The notes under the pieces were generated by a model that saw nothing but the letters and a program-made list of their open reading frames with translations, had not been told where the DNA came from and did no database searches. A stretch of 64,000 bases of DNA from assembly GCA_025462755.1 (NCBI GenBank), contig JAOAPF010000447.1:1-64000 (forward strand), given 5' to 3'. The position numbers and the translations under genes are program-made. Positions 58,272-64,000 of the stretch are shown here, in pieces. How positions within the stretch are numbered: position 1 is the stretch's first letter; the number at the start of each line of letters is the position of its first letter. The DNA is from Edaphobacter sp. Its GTDB lineage: Bacteria > Acidobacteriota > Terriglobia > Terriglobales > Acidobacteriaceae.

Positions 58272-58952
58272 ATGCTGATTACGATTCCCGATGTGTTGAC
58301 GGTCGGTGAGGTGGCTCAGGCAAGAGCCGCGCTCGACGCTGCCGAGTGGGTCGATGGCAAAGTGACAGCCGGATATCAGGCGCAGACCGTCAAGGAGAAC
58401 CTGCAACTCCCCGAGGGACATCCCGTGACAGTGAAGCTGGGCGAAATGGTGCTGGCGGCGCTGGCACGCTCCCCGCTGTTCATGTCGGCGGCGCTGCCGC
58501 TGCGCGTGTTTCCCCCGATGTTCAACCGGTATACCGGCGGCGGACACTTCGGCACCCATGTAGATACGGCGATTCGCGCGACGGCAACAACCGGACAGCG
58601 AATCCGAACAGATATTTCGGCCACGCTTTTCTTGTCGGCCCCGGAGGAGTATCAGGGCGGCGAACTCTTTATAGAGGACACCTATGGCATGCATTCGGTG
58701 AAACTGCCGGCCGGGCATATGGTCTTGTATCCGGCGACGAGTCTCCATCGCGTTGCTCCAGTGACACGAGGTGCGCGGGTGGCTTCGTTCTTCTGGTTGC
58801 AGAGCATGATTCGAAGCGATGGAGACAGGACGCTCCTCTATGACCTGGACACTGCGATTCAGCGACTGGCGGCAGAGGCTCCGGGCAATGCAACGGAAGT
58901 CCAGTTGACCGGGGTTTACCACAACCTGCTGCGACGCTGGGCAGAGATGTAA
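58272..58952 (+). CDS. Fe(II)/2OG (PKHD-type) dioxygenase, PiuC/YbiX family
   Basis: [119 protein letters not shown]. Confidence 0.93.
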   Translation: MLITIPDVLTVGEVAQARAALDAAEWVDGKVTAGYQAQTVKENLQLPEGHPVTVKLGEMVLAALARSPLFMSAALPLRVFPPMFNRYTGGGHFGTHVDTAIRATATTGQRIRTDISATLFLSAPEEYQGGELFIEDTYGMHSVKLPAGHMVLYPATSLHRVAPVTRGARVASFFWLQSMIRSDGDRTLLYDLDTAIQRLAAEAPGNATEVQLTGVYHNLLRRWAEM

Positions 58953-59041
58953 ACCGTTGGTCAATGAACTCCCAATTGCCGTCAGCCGTTCGGAACCAAC
59001 TCGATAGAAGACCACTAGTCACACCCGGCGATGCTCCGCAG

Positions 59042-60601
59042 TCAGTCACAGTCTGCCGCGACCTCCTCCAAGCGCGGGCAAACGGTTGCAACATAACGGC
59101 TGAATGCCTCATCGCCACGAGCCTTCGCAAGTCCCTGCAGTTGCCCGATCTGCATCGGCGCAAGTTGGTTCGAGGGTACACACCCGAAGATTCTTACATC
59201 GGCGGCAAAGCGCTGTGGCGCATCCGGAAGGCTGTCGCGGCCGCTCATGCGAAACGACATCGGCGTCAATGGACCGAATATCAGCGGCCGTGCCAGCTCT
59301 GGCCAGCGTTCGAGCTCTGGTTCCACGCCTGCAGCGCGAGCAAACAGTATGGCCATCGTGTCGGTGAGCACCGTCTGTGGAGTGCCGCGGCGTGCACGAT
59401 ATGCCGCAACACCCGCTTCGAGCTCCTCTTTCGAAGGCGCGGCGATGGCTCCGCTCATGGTGTACGCAATCCAGCGCGCCTGCAGCTCAAGCACCGGATA
59501 GTACGGGCCAATCTGCTCGTACAATCCGACAAATGCCAGCCCCCGAAGGTCCGGGTGGAAGGTGAAGCTATAGAGATCGATATGCTGCGCATCGACATCC
59601 AGGGTTCGTCGCAGGTCATCACCTAAAAACGGCAGATCGAGATGGTAGCCGGTACCGAAGATAATGCCGTCAAAGTCCTCGGCACTCCCATCCATGAATC
59701 GCACCGTCCTGCCGTCCACAGACTCGATCCACGGTTTGATGGAGATACGCCCTTCAGCGACAAGCGGCAGAAAAAACTGGCTCATCGTGATGCCAGCCTT
59801 AAAGACATCGTCCGCTGGTTTGGGCGCTCCAAACTGCTCCGGACTCCCCGCCACTGTAAGCACGAACTGTTTGAAGCCGGCGCCAACTGTGGAGATAGGA
59901 AACCACTCTTTGCTCAGCGCCGAGAAGCGGGTGAAGGCCATGTGGTCCAACGGCACTCCGTTCACAAGCTTCGGCAGAACATAGCGCTGTCTGCGATTCG
60001 TCACAACAACGCGCGCAGCCCCCAGACCGGCCAGGTCGCTCGCGATCTCAACCGAACTGATTGCGCATCCGCCGACCAGCACCCGCAGACCGCGATAGTC
60101 CTCGGGACGCTTGTACGAAAAAGTGTGATTGACGCCAGCCGTCCCTGAAAACGTCCCCAGCCCCGGCACATCGGGAATCGTGGGCTTATGGTAGCGGCCC
60201 GTCGCAACCACGACCTGGCCAAATCGCTCCTCGCCGGCGTCCGTCCGGATAATCCAATCATCCGCATCTCGGCGAAGTTCGCGCACCGGTGTCTTCAACC
60301 GGGTACACCGAGTGAGATCGAACATCTTCGCATAACGTTCGAGATACTCGCCCATCGCCTCATTCGTCGGGTAGGTGGGCGTGCCGGCCTCATGCGGCAA
60401 ATCGCTGAAACACGTCATGACCCGGCTGGTATTCGTGCGCATAGCCGGCCACACACCACTGTGCTCAGGATCGGCGCTCCACTGCCCGCCAATTCGACTA
60501 CCCTGCTCAAACAGAACCGGCTCGAATCCTTCCGAATTCAGGTACCGCGCCGTAACCATTCCGGCAGGGCCTGCCCCAATAACCGCTACCTTTTCCATCG
60601 A
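59042..60601 (-). CDS. Flavin-containing monooxygenase-like NAD(P)/FAD oxidoreductase
   Basis: MEKVAVIGAGPAGMVTARYLNSEGFEPVLFEQGSRIGGQW...; GRYHKPTIPDVPG; start may be 60715. Confidence 0.9.
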   Translation of the reverse strand, partial: SMEKVAVIGAGPAGMVTARYLNSEGFEPVLFEQGSRIGGQWSADPEHSGVWPAMRTNTSRVMTCFSDLPHEAGTPTYPTNEAMGEYLERYAKMFDLTRCTRLKTPVRELRRDADDWIIRTDAGEERFGQVVVATGRYHKPTIPDVPGLGTFSGTAGVNHTFSYKRPEDYRGLRVLVGGCAISSVEIASDLAGLGAARVVVTNRRQRYVLPKLVNGVPLDHMAFTRFSALSKEWFPISTVGAGFKQFVLTVAGSPEQFGAPKPADDVFKAGITMSQFFLPLVAEGRISIKPWIESVDGRTVRFMDGSAEDFDGIIFGTGYHLDLPFLGDDLRRTLDVDAQHIDLYSFTFHPDLRGLAFVGLYEQIGPYYPVLELQARWIAYTMSGAIAAPSKEELEAGVAAYRARRGTPQTVLTDTMAILFARAAGVEPELERWPELARPLIFGPLTPMSFRMSGRDSLPDAPQRFAADVRIFGCVPSNQLAPMQIGQLQGLAKARGDEAFSRYVATVCPRLEEVAADCD

Positions 60602-60738
60602 AACACTCCGCTGCTCGGCCCGGAGACCGACTACGCGTTCATTCGCGCCTGATGGTTCAATTGGGCCCGGTTGTGTATTGTCGGCCATTCTAATGCATCG
60701 ATACGAAGTTCTCACCCCGCAGCCGCACTCGAACGGGA

Positions 60739-62229
60739 CTACTGCATCGGCACGAACTTTCCCTCACACGTGAACGCAGCCCCTTTGGCCGCCGGGTCCG
60801 AAGCCGACTTCCACGGGACCACCTTAATATCCGTCGCGCTGAAGTCGAGATTGGTTCCCAGCGGCCCCACTGTCACCGTGGCAAAGTGCCCATGCACTTG
60901 CTGCGGCGTGATTCCGTTGACCCGCACGCCATCAAGCGTCACCTCCGTGCGATGCTCGTCATTCAACCCGGCAATCAGCACATCCCCCGGCGTCGTATCG
61001 AGCACATTGCGAATCGTAATCGCCTTATAATCCGGAATCCGGTCGCCCGTATACTTCGGATCCTCATAACCTTCGGTCGTCTGGTTCGTGTAGTAGGGAC
61101 TGATGGCAATGGGATTCTTTACGCCCCGCATGCAGATGTTCTGATAAGTCAGATCGTGTACCGGCCCTCCGCGCGTCACGTTGCTCTTGATACGGATACC
61201 GCTCGTTGTATTGTCCTCGGTCAAACCGTCCACCAGCAGATAGCTGTCGCCGCTATAGGTCTCGCTTCCGATCGACATACCATGGCCCGAGTAGAAGTGG
61301 TTGTCGAGCACGCTCATGTGCGTTGTGCCCGTCTTTACGGCAATGTTGTCATCGCCGTTATCGATCCAGCTATGCGCCACCGTCACGTTGGTCGAAGACC
61401 CGGGATCGATCCCGTCGGTATTCCGCGCGTCCATTCCTTTAGTCGTCGGGGTCAGCAGATGAACGCCCCACGCCGTAAAGCCATTGGTCTGGTTAACGCT
61501 AACGTGGAAGTTCGTCGAGTTGTGCAGCGTAATCCGGTACAGCACCAGGCCATCAGCATGGCTGGCGACGATCATCCGCGTCGTAAAGTATCGCTCATTC
61601 TTGGGCTCTGCCTTGCGCGCCATCTCCCACCAGCTATAGTCCTTGCCCAGAAGCTTCGCGTAGCCACGCCCGTCGATGACTCCGTCGCCCATAATGCCAA
61701 CGTCTTTGGCATCATTAATACTGATGAACGGCCTGCATCCTCCGCGGGCCGGCGCTGGACGCTGTGGCGCAGGGAATACTGCCGGCGGCGCGCCCATCGC
61801 AATCGTGCCGCACAGCCCGGGGGTCGCACCCTCCGTTTTTACTTCATACGCAGCAGGATCGCGCGACCCGAACAACGTCACGCCTTCATCGATCAGCAGC
61901 GTCACGCCCGTTCGCATCTCGAGCGGCCCCGACAGAAACGCGTTGTTGCCATCTGCCGGCTTCAACTCCACCGCCATCCCAGGCTTACACTTGTCCAGCG
62001 CACTCTGGATGCGGGCAGTATCGAGCTTGCTCTCATCCGCCTCAGCGAGCTTATCGCCCACCGCACGAAGCTGCGCCGGAAGTTGAGTACACGATGCGGG
62101 AATCTTCGGTTCGGTCACTTGCCGGGTGTCCTGCGCTCTCACCATTCGCGCTATTGGGAACAACAGCAGCGTGATGACGATCAGCCATCTCCCATCCTCG
62201 ACACACACGCCAAACCGATTCCATATCAT
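60739..62229 (-). CDS. Glycoside hydrolase family 28 (polygalacturonase-like)
   Basis: GVTLLIDEGVTLFGSRDP...GVIDGRGYAKLLG...NTDGIDPGSSTNVTVAHSWIDNGDDNIAVKTG...SGHGMSIGSET. Confidence 0.93.
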   Translation of the reverse strand: MIWNRFGVCVEDGRWLIVITLLLFPIARMVRAQDTRQVTEPKIPASCTQLPAQLRAVGDKLAEADESKLDTARIQSALDKCKPGMAVELKPADGNNAFLSGPLEMRTGVTLLIDEGVTLFGSRDPAAYEVKTEGATPGLCGTIAMGAPPAVFPAPQRPAPARGGCRPFISINDAKDVGIMGDGVIDGRGYAKLLGKDYSWWEMARKAEPKNERYFTTRMIVASHADGLVLYRITLHNSTNFHVSVNQTNGFTAWGVHLLTPTTKGMDARNTDGIDPGSSTNVTVAHSWIDNGDDNIAVKTGTTHMSVLDNHFYSGHGMSIGSETYSGDSYLLVDGLTEDNTTSGIRIKSNVTRGGPVHDLTYQNICMRGVKNPIAISPYYTNQTTEGYEDPKYTGDRIPDYKAITIRNVLDTTPGDVLIAGLNDEHRTEVTLDGVRVNGITPQQVHGHFATVTVGPLGTNLDFSATDIKVVPWKSASDPAAKGAAFTCEGKFVPMQ

Positions 62230-62291
62230 TTGGTCCTACCTCCAGTTCTGCTGAGACAACCTAGCACAATCAACAGGCGAAGGTCACGACA

Positions 62292-62426
62292 TCACGGAAT
62301 GTGACTGCGATCGAAATCATTTGCGTCGAGATCGTCTTCATCAACCAGCAGCGTAGGCCATATCAATAGGGCGAGAGATGACAGTGCAATCAATATCTGC
62401 AACGCAGGATGCAGAGCATGAGACAT
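62292..62426 (-). CDS. Candidate small membrane protein (44 aa)
   Basis: MSHALHPALQILIALSSLALLIWPTLLVDEDDLDANDFDRSHIP*; one TM helix and acidic tail; purine-rich upstream region (AAGAAAGAGG). Confidence 0.45.
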   Translation of the reverse strand: MSHALHPALQILIALSSLALLIWPTLLVDEDDLDANDFDRSHIP

Positions 62427-62584
62427 AGAGTGCCTCTTTCTTCGGAGCGCTGCGTACCTCTCCTGACACTCCCTGCATCGGCGCCGTTGCGCCTTGTCTT
62501 CAAGATCGAAGTATTTTTTTTTCAGTGGCTTCCGCTTTAGGAAATATCGTCCCTCAATCCCACAAAAGTTGTACCGAAAAAGCG

Positions 62585-62615
62585 AAAAGGCCACCCGGCA
62601 ACAGGGTGGCCTTTT
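62585..62615. terminator. Strong bidirectional terminator-like hairpin
   Basis: AAAAGGCCACCC-ggcaaca-GGGTGGCCTTTT, 12-bp perfect stem with A/T flanks. Confidence 0.85.
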
Positions 62616-62877
62616 CTTTAGGGAGAATAGTTCCAACGGAGGCAAAGCCATCAGAACTTTCTGGCGAAATACTAAGTTTGGCAAAATCACGTGTCAAGGC
62701 CAAAACTCGTCCGCTGTAAGTCTTTGGTGAAGAGATAGTTACGGGGGTTACTGAAGGGTAAACATGGGGCTAAATATTCGCTTTCTATTCGCTTTAAGCG
62801 GTCCGACCATATATCAAAAGGCTATCGTTTCAGCCGGTTAGACCCCCGGCTGCACCGTCACCAGTGCATAAATCCCA

Positions 62878-63999
62878 CTATCCCCGCGGGTTGGCGCCCG
62901 ATCCATCCGACTGGATCCTCGCCGGACGCCCGCTCAGATCGATTCGCAGAAACTCCGGTTCGGTCGCCGCCGGCTTGCCCTGCATCACGCGAATCGTGGC
63001 GCGCGCTCCCCCGAAAAACAGCGCAAGCACCACCGCCGCCACCGCCCCAAGGCCGCAGAAAATAAGAATGCTGGTCAGCAGGCTCACCGTCTTGCGGACC
63101 TCGGAGTGAAACTCCGGAGGCATCGGCTTATTCCACGTCACCTCATTGCGCAGGTGAATGTTCTCCACTATCTCCTGCGCCTCTGCCGGCTTCCACGCAC
63201 CCGTCGTGAGCAACACCAGCGGACCTTCGCGCCGCAGCTTCACCGTTCCAGCCGATGCACCCTGCCGATTGATCTCGCTCTCAATCTGCCGCCCATGCTC
63301 TCCTGCGATCTGCGGCGTCGGATAGAGCAGCATCGTCAACGTGCCCTTGCCTTCATACTTCGCCGTCACTGCCTCGGCGGCTTTGTCGAACCCGATGACC
63401 TCCGGCGGCAGCGCTCCACCAATCGCCTGATACTCCACCGGCCCCAGCGCATATTTCACCGTCTCTCGCTTCAAACTTTGCGCGGGCAGATACGTCGGCA
63501 GCAGCGGAGGCATTCCCTTCGTTCCACCAACCTTCGGCAGCCCAACCTGCACCGTCTTCAACAACGCAGCAGCCGCCTCCGGATAAAGTTTCAGATTCGA
63601 CACCACCACCGATACGCCACTCAGCATCACGTGGTCCGCGCTGTTCTTCTTCAGATAGCTGTACGCCGCATACGCCCCGGTCGCATCGTCAAACTGGTAC
63701 ACCGTTACCGTGCCACTCGGGACACTGCCATGCGCAACCGGACTTTGCGCATCTCCTCGCTCATACCGCCTGATCCCATCTTCCACCAGGATGGGCGCAT
63801 CCGCCCCACTCCACGACGGAGCACCATTGCCCGCATCATGGTTCGGCCCCGTTCGCAACGACTCCGGCAGCAACGGCGCAGGCGGCATCGCCAACATAGT
63901 CTTCGCTTCCTGCGCCTGCAGCGACACAGCCGATGCACCCACCAGCACCATACCCAACAACACCCGCGACATCATCCGAATCCGAGAAGAAACTCCCAT
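62878..63999 (-). CDS. DUF6599-like secreted/membrane protein
   Basis: MGVSSRIRMMSRVLLGMVLVGASAVSLQAQEAKTMLAMPPAPLLPESL...VYQFDDATGAYAAYSYLKK; C-terminal TM ILIFCGLGAVAAVVLALFFGG; ATG at the extreme window end. Confidence 0.75.
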   Translation of the reverse strand: MGVSSRIRMMSRVLLGMVLVGASAVSLQAQEAKTMLAMPPAPLLPESLRTGPNHDAGNGAPSWSGADAPILVEDGIRRYERGDAQSPVAHGSVPSGTVTVYQFDDATGAYAAYSYLKKNSADHVMLSGVSVVVSNLKLYPEAAAALLKTVQVGLPKVGGTKGMPPLLPTYLPAQSLKRETVKYALGPVEYQAIGGALPPEVIGFDKAAEAVTAKYEGKGTLTMLLYPTPQIAGEHGRQIESEINRQGASAGTVKLRREGPLVLLTTGAWKPAEAQEIVENIHLRNEVTWNKPMPPEFHSEVRKTVSLLTSILIFCGLGAVAAVVLALFFGGARATIRVMQGKPAATEPEFLRIDLSGRPARIQSDGSGANPRG

Positions 64000-64000
64000 A

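Noticed and set aside
60886-62304. 472-aa plus-strand ORF antisense to GH28
   Set aside because: Arg/His-rich shadow translation; minus strand encodes a clear polygalacturonase.
62427-62690. N-terminal extension of the 62292-62690 ORF
   Set aside because: Runs through a 12-bp terminator hairpin; Lys/Arg/Cys-rich translation unlike a protein.
1-64000. CRISPR array, tRNA/rRNA, integrase or transposase
   Set aside because: Read-through found no regularly spaced repeat array, no cloverleaf I could support, and no recombinase motifs in the translated ORFs.

Overview
The window looks like a chromosomal segment from an Acidobacteriota (Terriglobia/Acidobacteriaceae-type) genome. I infer this from gene content: Oar-like TonB receptors, a PEP-CTERM protein, a TIGR03118-type protein, a DUF6599-like protein and a tricorn protease. 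Taxonomy was not tested. Housekeeping anchors are aspS, hisS, rpsU, gyrA, an lptD/dsbA-like/surA-like envelope-biogenesis cluster, a gamma-carbonic-anhydrase-like protein and YceH/DUF480. Accessory content includes a truncated GH2 gene at the left edge, a six-PAS histidine kinase, a membrane sulfatase-like protein, three TonB-dependent receptors (one STN-type siderophore receptor followed by a PiuC/YbiX dioxygenase), a GH28 polygalacturonase, a flavin monooxygenase and many small secreted or stress-type proteins. The most notable locus is 41572-43961. It encodes an AT-richer SIR2-domain plus P-loop NTPase (STAND-like) protein, probably anti-phage, that is split by a -1 frame change. Beside it is a 44.0-44.3 kb intergenic segment that repeats gyrA-tail-like sequence. 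Other points of interest are two ORFs below the track's size cutoff, terminal tandem repeats in an ester-cyclase-like gene, a 21-bp in-frame repeat containing a start codon, tandem paralogous genes at 35.9-36.9 kb and several strong hairpins. No CRISPR array, tRNA, rRNA or transposase was recognised.
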